Made by a program: the position numbers and the translations under genes. This document shows positions 7,933-15,661 of a stretch of 64,000 nucleotides of DNA, piece after piece. The stretch lies in contig CANJUR010000012.1 of the NCBI GenBank assembly GCA_947477565.1, positions 1 to 64,000 of the forward strand. Reading direction: 5' to 3'. The notes under the pieces were generated by a model, which was not told the origin of the DNA, did not search any database, and saw nothing but the letters and a program-made list of their open reading frames with translations. How positions within the stretch are numbered: position 1 is the first letter of the stretch; every line of letters begins with the position of its first letter. Source of the stretch: Deltaproteobacteria bacterium (GTDB lineage Bacteria; Myxococcota_A; Polyangia; Polyangiales; Ga0077539).

Positions 7933-8430
7933 CTATGAAACCGAGACTATCTCGATAACCCTCTCGCGGCCTGCGATGTGGAGTTCGCAAGCGTCGCCCG
8001 CGCAGCGACCCACGAGCACGCGGCCCAACGGCGACTGCGGTGTCACCACGTGCACTCGCCCGCCCGCCAGCACGCTTCCACCGCCGTGCGAGGCGACGAA
8101 GACCAGACGCTCGTCGTCACCCTCGATGGTCGTCACCAGCGCGCCAACGGCCACGGGCTGATCACCCCCCATCCGATCGACATGCATCACCCCGACGTCG
8201 GCTACGGCGCGGCGCGCCTCAGCCACACGCATCGCCTGTCCGCGCGCCAGATACGACTGCTCCAGCGCACGCGTATCCTTGCTGTTTTCGGGCCTGGACT
8301 CCTCGTGGGTGGCACCCTCGAGCGCGGACTGATGCGCTCGTTCGAGCTGATCGAGGTCGGCCCGGAGGTGCGCGAGCAGCTCATCGCGGAGGGTGGATTT
8401 AGACGGCGTCGAGGTTCTGGGCGGCAGCAC
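7933..8430 (-). CDS. GreA/GreB-family transcription elongation factor-like protein
   Basis: The C-terminal 70 residues follow the Gre C-terminal domain: VTPQSPLGRVLVGRCAGD, then an ERVIEIVSV strand. The N-terminus (residues 10-90) is helical and charged and could form the antiparallel coiled coil that enters the RNA polymerase secondary channel. It is shorter and more divergent at the coiled-coil tip than GreA, and the paired acidic tip residues are not obvious, so it may be a Gre-like anti-elongation or scavenging factor rather than a canonical GreA. Its start is 80 bases from the divergent murJ start, so the two share a promoter region. Confidence 0.75.
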   Translation of the reverse strand: MLPPRTSTPSKSTLRDELLAHLRADLDQLERAHQSALEGATHEESRPENSKDTRALEQSYLARGQAMRVAEARRAVADVGVMHVDRMGGDQPVAVGALVTTIEGDDERLVFVASHGGGSVLAGGRVHVVTPQSPLGRVLVGRCAGDACELHIAGRERVIEIVSVS

Positions 8431-8510
8431 GGCGCGGCACCATACACGACCGCGCGCGCTGCTCCCGATTGGCGACGCCCGCCGATCTCCGATACCCAGT
8501 GCGATCCACG

Positions 8511-10118
8511 ATGACCGCCGAGCCTTTCACCGCCGCGGTGCCCCCGTCTCGCATCCGCGGCAGCCTTGCGGTCGCCGCGGGCATCCTCGCGAGCCGCGCG
8601 GCGGGCCTCGTGCGGCAGTCGGTGTTCGCGTACTTCCTCGGCGGCGGCGCTGGGGCCGACGTGTTTACCGCGGCCTTTCGCATCCCAAACGTGCTTCAGA
8701 ACCTCCTCGGTGAAGGCGCCGTGAGCGCCTCGTTTATTCCGGTTTACTCGAAGCTCCGCGCCTCCGATCGGCCGCGCGAGGCGATCGCGGTCGCTGCCGC
8801 GGTAGGTACCCTCCTCGCCCTCGTCACCGGCGCGCTGGTCGCCTTCGGGCTGCTCTTTGCACCGCAATTCGTCGACCTTATCGCACCGGGCTTCCACGGC
8901 GAACGACGCGACGAAACGCTCTCCCTCGTCCGCATTTTCTTCCCTGGCATCGGGCTGCTCGTGCTCTCCGCCTGGTGCCTGGGCATCCTCAACAGCCACC
9001 GGCGCTTCTTCCTCCCGTACGCCGTGCCGATGGCCTCCAGCGCGACCGTCGTCCTCGCGCTTGTGATCACTGGGCGCGCCGCCGGCGGCTTCGCCCTCGC
9101 CCGCGCCGCCGCGTACGGAACCGTCGTCGGCGCCCTCCTTCAGTTCGTCGTCCAGCTCCCGTCGGTTCTGCGCCTCTTGCCTGGCGCGCGGCCCACGCTC
9201 GGCCTTGGTTCGCCCGACGTGCGCGCGGTACTCACCCGCTTCACCTCCGCGCTCCTCTCCCGTGGCGTCGCGCAGCTTAGCGGTTACATCGACCAGATTC
9301 TGGCGAGCCTCCTGCCGATCGGCGCGGTCGCTACTCTCGGCTACGCGCAGACCCTCAACCTCCTCCCGGTGAGCCTCTTCGGCACCGCCATCTCTGCCTC
9401 GGAGCTTCCCGAGATGGCGTCCGCCACGGGTACCCCGGAGGAGGTTCACCGCGCGGTGGTGCTGCGACTGGATGCCGGGCTGCGGCGCATCGCGTTCTTC
9501 GTGGTGCCGTCGGCGATGGCGTTTGCGGCGCTGGGCGGCGACATCGCGGGGTTGCTCTACCAACGCGGGGCCTTCTCGCACGCGCAAACTGTCGCTGTGT
9601 GGGCCACCCTGGCGGGCTCCGCCGTGGGGCTGCTCGGTCAGACCATGGCAAGGCTCTACACCTCGGCCTTCTACGCTCTCGGCGATACGCGAACGCCCAT
9701 GCGTATTGCCGCGCTGCGGCTCGTTCTCACGGCTGGGCTCGGGTACCTATTTGCGTTTCCATTGCTGCGCGTCCTCGGCTTCGCGCCCACCTGGGGAACC
9801 GTCGGTCTGAGCGCCTCCGCCGGAGTCGCCGGCTGGATCGAATTCCTGCTCCTTCGCGCCGCCCTCCATCGCCGCGTCGGAGCGCACGGGGTCCCCGGCG
9901 CGCTCGTCGCACGGCTCTGGTCCATCGCACTTTCCGCCGCCGGGGCAGCGTGGACGGTGCGGCTCCCAGTGCGGGCAGTGCTCGGCGATCGACCCATGCT
10001 GGTCGCCCCCACTACGCTGCTCGTCTTCGGAATCGCCTACCTCGGGGCGGGGGTCTTCGTCGGCATCCCCGAGTCGCTTCGCCTGCGCGACGCCGTGCGA
10101 CGCCGCCTCGGAGTGTAG
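8511..10118 (+). CDS. murJ: lipid II flippase MurJ (MviN family)
   Basis: The 535-residue polytopic protein has the MurJ signature through its first helices: GILASRAAGLVRQSVFAYFL, FRIPNVLQNLLGEGAVSASF and FIPVYSKL. The remaining sequence gives about 14 hydrophobic segments, as expected for this MOP-superfamily flippase, which moves lipid II across the inner membrane for peptidoglycan synthesis. ATG 8511 begins the canonical N-terminus; an in-frame ATG at 8469 would add 14 unrelated residues. No strong Shine-Dalgarno precedes either start. It stands alone on its strand, opposite the Gre-like gene. Confidence 0.93.
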   Translation: MTAEPFTAAVPPSRIRGSLAVAAGILASRAAGLVRQSVFAYFLGGGAGADVFTAAFRIPNVLQNLLGEGAVSASFIPVYSKLRASDRPREAIAVAAAVGTLLALVTGALVAFGLLFAPQFVDLIAPGFHGERRDETLSLVRIFFPGIGLLVLSAWCLGILNSHRRFFLPYAVPMASSATVVLALVITGRAAGGFALARAAAYGTVVGALLQFVVQLPSVLRLLPGARPTLGLGSPDVRAVLTRFTSALLSRGVAQLSGYIDQILASLLPIGAVATLGYAQTLNLLPVSLFGTAISASELPEMASATGTPEEVHRAVVLRLDAGLRRIAFFVVPSAMAFAALGGDIAGLLYQRGAFSHAQTVAVWATLAGSAVGLLGQTMARLYTSAFYALGDTRTPMRIAALRLVLTAGLGYLFAFPLLRVLGFAPTWGTVGLSASAGVAGWIEFLLLRAALHRRVGAHGVPGALVARLWSIALSAAGAAWTVRLPVRAVLGDRPMLVAPTTLLVFGIAYLGAGVFVGIPESLRLRDAVRRRLGV

Positions 10119-10252
10119 GCGTCAGAGCGCGAAGACCTCACTTCACCCTTGTAGCCCGCGGACACCGGCATGGCGGGTCGTGTGCGCGCGAGCAGTTCGT
10201 CCAACGGGTGCGAGAGCGTGGCGTGCTCGGGGTCGTGGTGAAAGGGCACCAT
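10119..10252 (-). pseudogene. possible fragment of a metallo-beta-lactamase-fold protein C-terminus
   Basis: On the minus strand this stretch reads VPFHHDPEHATLSHPLDELL, followed by a short helix and a KGE-type ending. FHHDP-x-H with a following helix is the C-terminal signature of many MBL-fold hydrolases fused to regulatory domains. Nothing upstream on that strand supplies the rest of the protein, because the pLGIC gene begins there, so it looks like a relic. Similarity is short and may be coincidental. Confidence 0.35.
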
Positions 10253-10305
10253 TTTATGTGTTCTTGTAAGAGTGGCGAAACCCAGGCGATCGATGAAAGT
10301 CGGGA

Positions 10306-11481
10306 CTACGAGCCACTACGCGCTCGGTGGATCATCCAGAGTGTGCAGACGATCCAACCGACGCCCACGACCAGAAACGCGGCACGGTCGAGACGACGAA
10401 CGAAGTGATCATTCTTCTCCTCGTCAGACTTGAGGAGATGGAGGGCGATTGCGCCCTCGACGATAGAGATGAAGATCACTCCGAACGCGATGAGGTGGAG
10501 CCGATCAGCGAGCGTCGCGCTGGGGGTATCCGGGAGCACCGACGCGAGGACGTACTGGCTGGCGACGGCAGCGAAGAGACCACCGACGCCGAGACCGAAT
10601 CGCGGGTCGACCTCCGTCGGACGAATGAAAAACGACACCATCGCAACGCAAACCGCGGCGAACAGACCAGCGAAGAGCTTCCAGAACGAACTCCATCCCG
10701 ATCGGTGGAGCGGCACCTCGTAGGTGAGGCGGGTGTAGACGGTCTGGTTGCCCGACGGGAGCAGTGGGTCGCCAAAATTGCTTGTGTACGAAGCACTCGA
10801 GCGGAGAAACCGTGGGTGTCCGACGTCCCACCCGGGTACCGTCAGATCATGCGCAATCGATGAGTTCTGCATGTCTGGCTCGAGGCGCACGACGTCCTCC
10901 TCGTCCGCCGAGTCCTCGATACGCAGGCGCAGGACATGGTCGTCGAAGGGAAACGCGCGGACGTCCCAGAACTCGGTGATGTGCGCATCGACCCGGAGGC
11001 ACGCGTAGCCGGGCCGTCGCACGATTACTTCCTTCGAGACCTCACTTGCGCCAATAAACTCAAATGATTCGAACGGAAGCGAGGTGGTTTCGCCCTGGGA
11101 CTCTGCGTGCGTCGAGGCGGTTGCGCCCTCGGGGGGCTCACCCCACTCTGTGGGGCTCCAGACGAACCACAGGTACAGATCGACATGATAGCTGTTGTCG
11201 TGAAGACTTAGCGAGTGGACGTGGTTGAAGTAGACGCCCACTCGAACATTCTTCGCGGCCGCTGGATTGGATGGCTCCGTCGTCGGCGTGGGCTCCGTCG
11301 CCGGGGCTCCGACCGGGGGCGGGGGGGCGGGTGACTGCTCCGGGGTATCTGATGTGCGGTGCCCTTGGGGGCTGTGATGTTGGGCGCCTGCCGGTGTCGC
11401 AGTCGCGACTGCGACCACGGCTGCGAGCACCCGTAGAAGACCGATCAGACGCCTGTTGGGATGCCATTTCAAGTGATTCAT
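10306..11481 (-). CDS. pentameric ligand-gated ion channel (Cys-loop receptor family, prokaryotic type)
   Basis: ATG 11481 has a strong GGAGGAG 8 bases upstream and opens a signal peptide (LLRVLAAVVAVATATPAGA). A Pro/Thr-rich linker leads to the beta-sandwich ligand-binding domain (VRVGVYFNHVHSLSLHDNSY, VDLYLWFVW). The diagnostic FPFDDHVLRLRIED loop is present and lacks the eukaryotic Cys pair, as in other bacterial members such as GLIC and ELIC. Four membrane helices follow; the second, RFGLGVGGLFAAVASQYVLA, would line the pore. Bacterial relatives are proton- or amine-gated; the ligand here is unknown. The gene is monocistronic. Confidence 0.85.
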   Translation of the reverse strand: MNHLKWHPNRRLIGLLRVLAAVVAVATATPAGAQHHSPQGHRTSDTPEQSPAPPPPVGAPATEPTPTTEPSNPAAAKNVRVGVYFNHVHSLSLHDNSYHVDLYLWFVWSPTEWGEPPEGATASTHAESQGETTSLPFESFEFIGASEVSKEVIVRRPGYACLRVDAHITEFWDVRAFPFDDHVLRLRIEDSADEEDVVRLEPDMQNSSIAHDLTVPGWDVGHPRFLRSSASYTSNFGDPLLPSGNQTVYTRLTYEVPLHRSGWSSFWKLFAGLFAAVCVAMVSFFIRPTEVDPRFGLGVGGLFAAVASQYVLASVLPDTPSATLADRLHLIAFGVIFISIVEGAIALHLLKSDEEKNDHFVRRLDRAAFLVVGVGWIVCTLWMIHRARSGS

Positions 11482-11829
11482 GGACAGTACTCCTCCGGGA
11501 CCCGTCACCCGGCATCGCGAGCGAAGGCGTCACAACTCAATAACTCGCGCTCCCCCACCCCAGGGCACCCAACGACACACCATTTGCAGGTTGAGTGATT
11601 GGAAAAATCGCCCCTTCCGACGCCCTTTGGGGCAGTGACACCCCAATGAAGGCCATGTTCGGGTGACGATCAAGTCGTCTCGCGCATACATCCTGGTCGA
11701 TCTCGACGGTCGAAGAAATCAGTGCTGCACGAATTATTGTCGAATCTGTGATGGGCCGAATCCCCTGCCGCCAAATGCGAATTTCTGTTTCTCGCAAGCC
11801 TCCAAGTCCCAAATATGGAAGATGAATTG

Positions 11830-12046
11830 TTTCCTGGGCCATGACGACAACGTGCGCCGCAACGCCGATGCGCTCACGTTGCTGACGACGTGCCACAACA
11901 TGGGAATCGACCCACGGGCGTATCTGCGCGATACACTGCGGAGATTGCTCGCTGGCGAGAGGCACCTCGCGGCGCTGTTGCCGGAGAACTACCTCGCGCG
12001 GACCGGCGCGCCAGTGGTCGCGACGACGACCGCCGCAGCGGCCTGA
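11830..12046 (+). mobile_element. IS66-family transposase C-terminal remnant
   Basis: The frame encodes the C-terminal hallmark of IS66 transposases: a short alpha-helical RRNADALTLLTTC segment, then GIDPRAYLRDTLRRLL and a final LLPENY box. The DDE catalytic part is absent. Upstream sequence in frame (from about 11663) is not transposase-like and no terminal inverted repeat was found. It is a dead fragment marking past insertion and deletion beside the ion-channel gene. Confidence 0.7.
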
Positions 12047-12056
12047 CGAGGCGCCA

Positions 12057-12517
12057 TCACGGCTTGGACTCCGGGCCGGGAAGGCCCTTCGCCTCGCCCT
12101 CGGCGGCTTCACTGACGTCCGTGTGAATCGCCTCACGGATCATGCGATCGGTCCGATCGGCGAGGTGTTTCTCAAGTTCTTTGGGGAGCGCGAGATACTG
12201 CGGCCACAGCGCCTTTTGATGAAACTTCCGTGGCGCGAGAACCTGTACGATACTCGATCGCCGCCCCTTCTCTCGATACGGCCTCAGTCCATATCGACGA
12301 CAGAGCGTGAGGAAGACTTTGCGCTTCCACGGGTCATCCAGACTGTAGACCATGATGATATCCCGCCACTCGGTACGTTTAGCAGCCAGACGGGCTCGGT
12401 GAACTCCAAGACAAGGCGTGCGACCTCTCGCTCGCCATCACTGTGGGTGCCGGCGTGCAGCGCCTCGATCTTGCGGAACTTCGACCAGAGTGTCGCCTCG
12501 TCCATCGCGAGTGCCAC
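12057..12517 (-). pseudogene. frameshifted conserved hypothetical gene
   Basis: The 5' part (from ATG 12517) reads DEATLWSKFRKIEALHAGTH and EREVARLVLEF. The 3' part, in another frame, reads MVYSLDDPWKRKVFLTLCRR, then YGLRPYREKGRRSS. I recall this arrangement (an ALHAG-type helix, then a PDPW-RK-F...RRYGLRPYR block) as one continuous protein of accessory regions. Here the join between 12380 and 12440 is out of frame. Reading the 3' frame upstream gives RLAAKRTEWRDII before MVYSL, so one indel explains it. It adjoins the IS66 remnant and is probably part of the same decayed insertion. Confidence 0.55.
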
Positions 12518-12869
12518 CGTAGCCCACCCCGGCGACAGACGAGGAAAAGCAGATTGTCAGCGCACCCCACAGCCTCACAAAGCGATCAAGACGCCTCTCG
12601 CCGAGGGGTTGCGCAGCAACATCACGCACAGTCCATTGACACGACCAGGTAATCGAATCCGTCCAATCATCTGGGGGTGCACGTCGCGTGACGACGGGTC
12701 GATTTGATCGACCTGGAGATGTTTCGCAAGGTCGTGCACGACCACGACGCGACGGTATCGATGGGCACCGACAAGCATCACGGCACCGTCTCGTCGCGTG
12801 GACCACGACGCGGTAAGGTCGCGGCCCCTGCGCGGCATCCGTCACCGCGGCGCTCGGTGAGTAGGCCCG
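12518..12869. other. no supported gene; edge of a decayed region
   Basis: Short ORFs occur on both strands (the longest, 87 codons, at 12575-12838 on the minus strand) but none shows a recognisable family or clean codon bias. This is probably residual insertion debris plus the promoter of the FHA-ABC gene, whose ATG at 12870 follows a weak AGG. Confidence 0.4.
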
Positions 12870-15314
12870 ATGAAGACGCTCTACAAACAGGATCTCGCGT
12901 GTCTGCGGGTGACCGACGCCGGCAGCGAAACCGTGGTTGGGCTCGGCTCTTCCGCCGTCACGATCGGCCGACGCCCGGAGAATAGCGTCGTACTGCAGTC
13001 ACTCTGGGTCTCCGGGCTGCACTGCCGTATCGAGGCTCACGGCGAGGGTCACCGGGTCGTAGACGTCGGCTCGCGCAACGGGCTGCTCTTCAACGGGCAG
13101 CGCGTCAGCGAGCGGGTGCTGACGGACGGGGACGTTCTGCGCATCCCCGACCCGACCACCGCGAGCGTGGTGACTCTCACGTACGTCAACCAACTCGCCC
13201 CGCGCGTGGACAAGGCCACGACGGTGGCGATGCACATTCCGCTGCCACCGGGTACGCCGGTGGTATCCCTCGGTCGCCTCGGAGCCGATGTCCTGCTCGA
13301 TAATCCGCAGGTGTCGGCGCGCCACGCCCAGGTCGAGTGGCACGGCGCCTATCACTCGTTGCAAGACAACCAATCGACCAATGGCACCTTCCTCAACGGT
13401 CGGCGCGTCCACGGCGCCGTGCTGCTGAAAGTCGGTGACGTCATCCAGATCGGCCCGTTCAAGCTTGGCTACGACGGGGTGAGCCTCGACTCCTACGACC
13501 AGCGGGGAGCGCTGCGAATCGATGCGGTGTCGCTGCGCCGCGAGGTGCCAAACCCGCGGGGATCGGGCGTCCGAGTCATTCTCAACGACGTCTCGCTCTG
13601 CATCGACGCGTGCGAGTTTGTCGCGCTTGTGGGCGGATCGGGCACCGGCAAGTCCACGCTGATGATGGCTCTCTCGGGGTACGAGCCCGCCGATCAAGGT
13701 GAAGTGCGGGTCAACGGCGACGACTACTACCGCAACTTCGACGCGTACCGCGCCATCCTCGGCTACGTCCCGCAAGACGACATCATCCACCGGATGCTCC
13801 CCGTCGATCGAGCGCTCATGTATGCGGCGCGACTCAAGCTCCCGTCGGACACGCGCGACGCGGAGATCGCAGAGCGGGTGGACCGTGTACTGGCCGCGGT
13901 AGAGATGACCGCGCACCGAGACACCCTTGTCGAGCACCTGTCCGGCGGCCAGCGCAAGCGGGTGTCCATCGCCGCGGAGCTTCTCAGTGACCCGTCGCTG
14001 CTCTTCCTCGACGAACCCACTTCAGGGCTCGATCCGGGGCTCGAGAAGAAGATGATGTTTACGCTGCGCCGCCTGGCTGACAGCGGGCGCACCGTGGTGC
14101 TGGTCACGCACGCCACCGCGAACATCACCCAGTGCGACCACGTGGCGTTCATGTCCGCGGGGCGGTTGGTCTACTTTGGTCCGCCCGCCGAAGCCCTTGG
14201 TTTCTTTGATGTGACGAGCGGTGATTTCGCGGACATCTACACCAAGCTGGAGGGCATCGCGGACCCTGATGGGCCGCTCGTGCGCGGCGACCTCCGCGAC
14301 GAGTACGCGCGGTGGATGGAGGCGAACCCCGGCGCGACCGGGAGACCGCTCTACGCCGAGCTCTGGCAGATTCGCTACCATCGCTCCACGCAGCATCAGC
14401 GGTACATCGTCGAGCGCCTCGCACGAGCCCCGCAGCGGTCCGCGGTCGACCCTGTCGAGGCCGCCCGAGGGCACAGCGCGCGCGCGCGAACATCTCCTGT
14501 TCGGCAGTTCCGCATCCTCGCGAGGCGCTACATCGACCTCCTCGCGGCAGACCGTCGCAGCCTCGTCATTTTGATCGCCCAGGCCCCGCTGATGGGCCTG
14601 CTGCTGGCAATGGTCTCCCGGGCGGATGCGCTCACCGGGCCCAACGCCGACGCCACGGAGGCCCGCAAGCTGCTCTTCATGCTCTCGACCGTCGGTGTGT
14701 GGTTCGGGATCATCAACGCCGCGCGCGAGGTCTGTAAGGAATCGACGATCCTCCGGCGCGAGCGCCTCGCCAACCTGCGCATCGGCCCGTACGTGCTGTC
14801 GAAGGTGGCGGTGCTGGGGGCCCTGGTGCTCGTCCAGTCGGCGCTACTACTCGCGGTGGTAAGCCTCCGGGTGCAGCTTCCGGCGCATGGCGTGGTGCTC
14901 GGAGCAGCCGCGGATTTCTACCTCACCACAGTGCTCTCTTCGTTGGCGGGTCTTGCGCTGGGCCTGCTGATATCGGCGCTCGCATCGACGCCGGACAAGG
15001 CGATGAGCGTCGTCCCGCTTGCGTTGGTCCCGCAGATTCTCTTCGCGGGAATGATCTTCAAGCTTGAGGGAGCCACCACCGTGGCGTCCTGGGTGACGGC
15101 AAGCCGCTGGTCGATGGACGCTTTCGGCTCGGTCGCGGCGCTCAACGAACTTCCCGTGAGATCTGGCCTTCTCGGCGCCGCTCGCGCGGGACTTGCCGAG
15201 GTTCAGTACGCGAGCACCGCGAGGCACGTGTTGACCTGCTGGGCGATACTCGCGGGCTACGCGGCGGCATGCGTGGGGCTCACGTCGGCGATTCTCCAGC
15301 GTCGGCGGAGATAG
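12870..15314 (+). CDS. FHA-FHA-ABC transporter (ABCG-like half transporter fused to two FHA domains)
   Basis: The order is FHA1 (about 28-105: GRRPENS, SGLHCRI, GSRNGLLFNG), FHA2 (about 130-200: GRLGAD, SARHAQV, STNGTFLNG), ATPase (about 215-440: Walker A GGSGTGKST 255-263, signature LSGGQRKRV from 357, Walker B LLFLDEPTSG from 377) and an ABC-2 membrane domain (about 555-810, six hydrophobic segments). FHA domains bind phosphothreonine, so activity is probably gated by Ser/Thr kinases, several of which are encoded nearby. ABCG-type relatives export lipids or drugs; the substrate is unknown. The unit is complete as a homodimer and monocistronic. Confidence 0.92.
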   Translation: MKTLYKQDLACLRVTDAGSETVVGLGSSAVTIGRRPENSVVLQSLWVSGLHCRIEAHGEGHRVVDVGSRNGLLFNGQRVSERVLTDGDVLRIPDPTTASVVTLTYVNQLAPRVDKATTVAMHIPLPPGTPVVSLGRLGADVLLDNPQVSARHAQVEWHGAYHSLQDNQSTNGTFLNGRRVHGAVLLKVGDVIQIGPFKLGYDGVSLDSYDQRGALRIDAVSLRREVPNPRGSGVRVILNDVSLCIDACEFVALVGGSGTGKSTLMMALSGYEPADQGEVRVNGDDYYRNFDAYRAILGYVPQDDIIHRMLPVDRALMYAARLKLPSDTRDAEIAERVDRVLAAVEMTAHRDTLVEHLSGGQRKRVSIAAELLSDPSLLFLDEPTSGLDPGLEKKMMFTLRRLADSGRTVVLVTHATANITQCDHVAFMSAGRLVYFGPPAEALGFFDVTSGDFADIYTKLEGIADPDGPLVRGDLRDEYARWMEANPGATGRPLYAELWQIRYHRSTQHQRYIVERLARAPQRSAVDPVEAARGHSARARTSPVRQFRILARRYIDLLAADRRSLVILIAQAPLMGLLLAMVSRADALTGPNADATEARKLLFMLSTVGVWFGIINAAREVCKESTILRRERLANLRIGPYVLSKVAVLGALVLVQSALLLAVVSLRVQLPAHGVVLGAAADFYLTTVLSSLAGLALGLLISALASTPDKAMSVVPLALVPQILFAGMIFKLEGATTVASWVTASRWSMDAFGSVAALNELPVRSGLLGAARAGLAEVQYASTARHVLTCWAILAGYAAACVGLTSAILQRRRR

Positions 15315-15479
15315 ACGTCCGCACGATCGATGGGCCTGAATTGCGAAAACGCGCTCTACGTTGGCGCCCGACCGCAGCCACCCGGTCGATTGCGACCAGG
15401 GTCGTCGTGCGTGGTGCGACGGGATGCGCGATTACAGCCGCGGAAGCCACCGGCGGCGATAAAACTCCGGCACAAAGTG

Positions 15480-15515
15480 AAAGACCCCTGAAACCGTTTG
15501 GTTTCAAGGGTCTTT
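15480..15515 (-). terminator. terminator downstream of tRNA-Pro
   Basis: A 16-bp stem with one wobble (AAAGACCC...GAAACC / GGTTTC...GGGTCTTT) closes a 4-nt GTTT loop, 6 bases past the tRNA 3' end on the minus strand. T-rich sequence flanks both sides, so it may also stop transcripts arriving from the FHA-ABC gene on the plus strand. Confidence 0.85.
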
Positions 15516-15521
15516 CTTCCG

Positions 15522-15595
15522 TCGGGGCGAGAGGATTTGAACCTCCGACTCCCTGGTCCCGAACCAGGTGCGCTACCAGACTGCGCTACGCCCCG
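15522..15595 (-). tRNA. tRNA-Pro (anticodon CGG)
   Basis: On the minus strand the 7-bp acceptor stem CGGGGCG/CGCCCCG, the D arm (GTAGCGCAGTCTGGTAGCGC), the anticodon stem CCTGG/CCAGG with loop TTCGGGA (anticodon CGG), and the T arm with GGTTCAAATCC are all present. CCA is not encoded. It reads CCG proline codons, common in this GC-rich genome. No integrase or attachment repeat was seen next to it. Confidence 0.95.
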
Positions 15596-15661
15596 TTGGG
15601 GAGACGCGTTCTATTCGCCCGCCTCGTACCCTGTCAAGACAATCATCTAGCGTGTCGTCGA

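Noticed and set aside
8202-9587. 461-codon minus-strand ORF
   Set aside because: Antisense to murJ with repetitive Glu/Arg/Gly content and no recognisable domain.
15522-15595. tRNA-Pro as an integration site
   Set aside because: No integrase gene and no direct repeat of the tRNA 3' end was found in the flanks.
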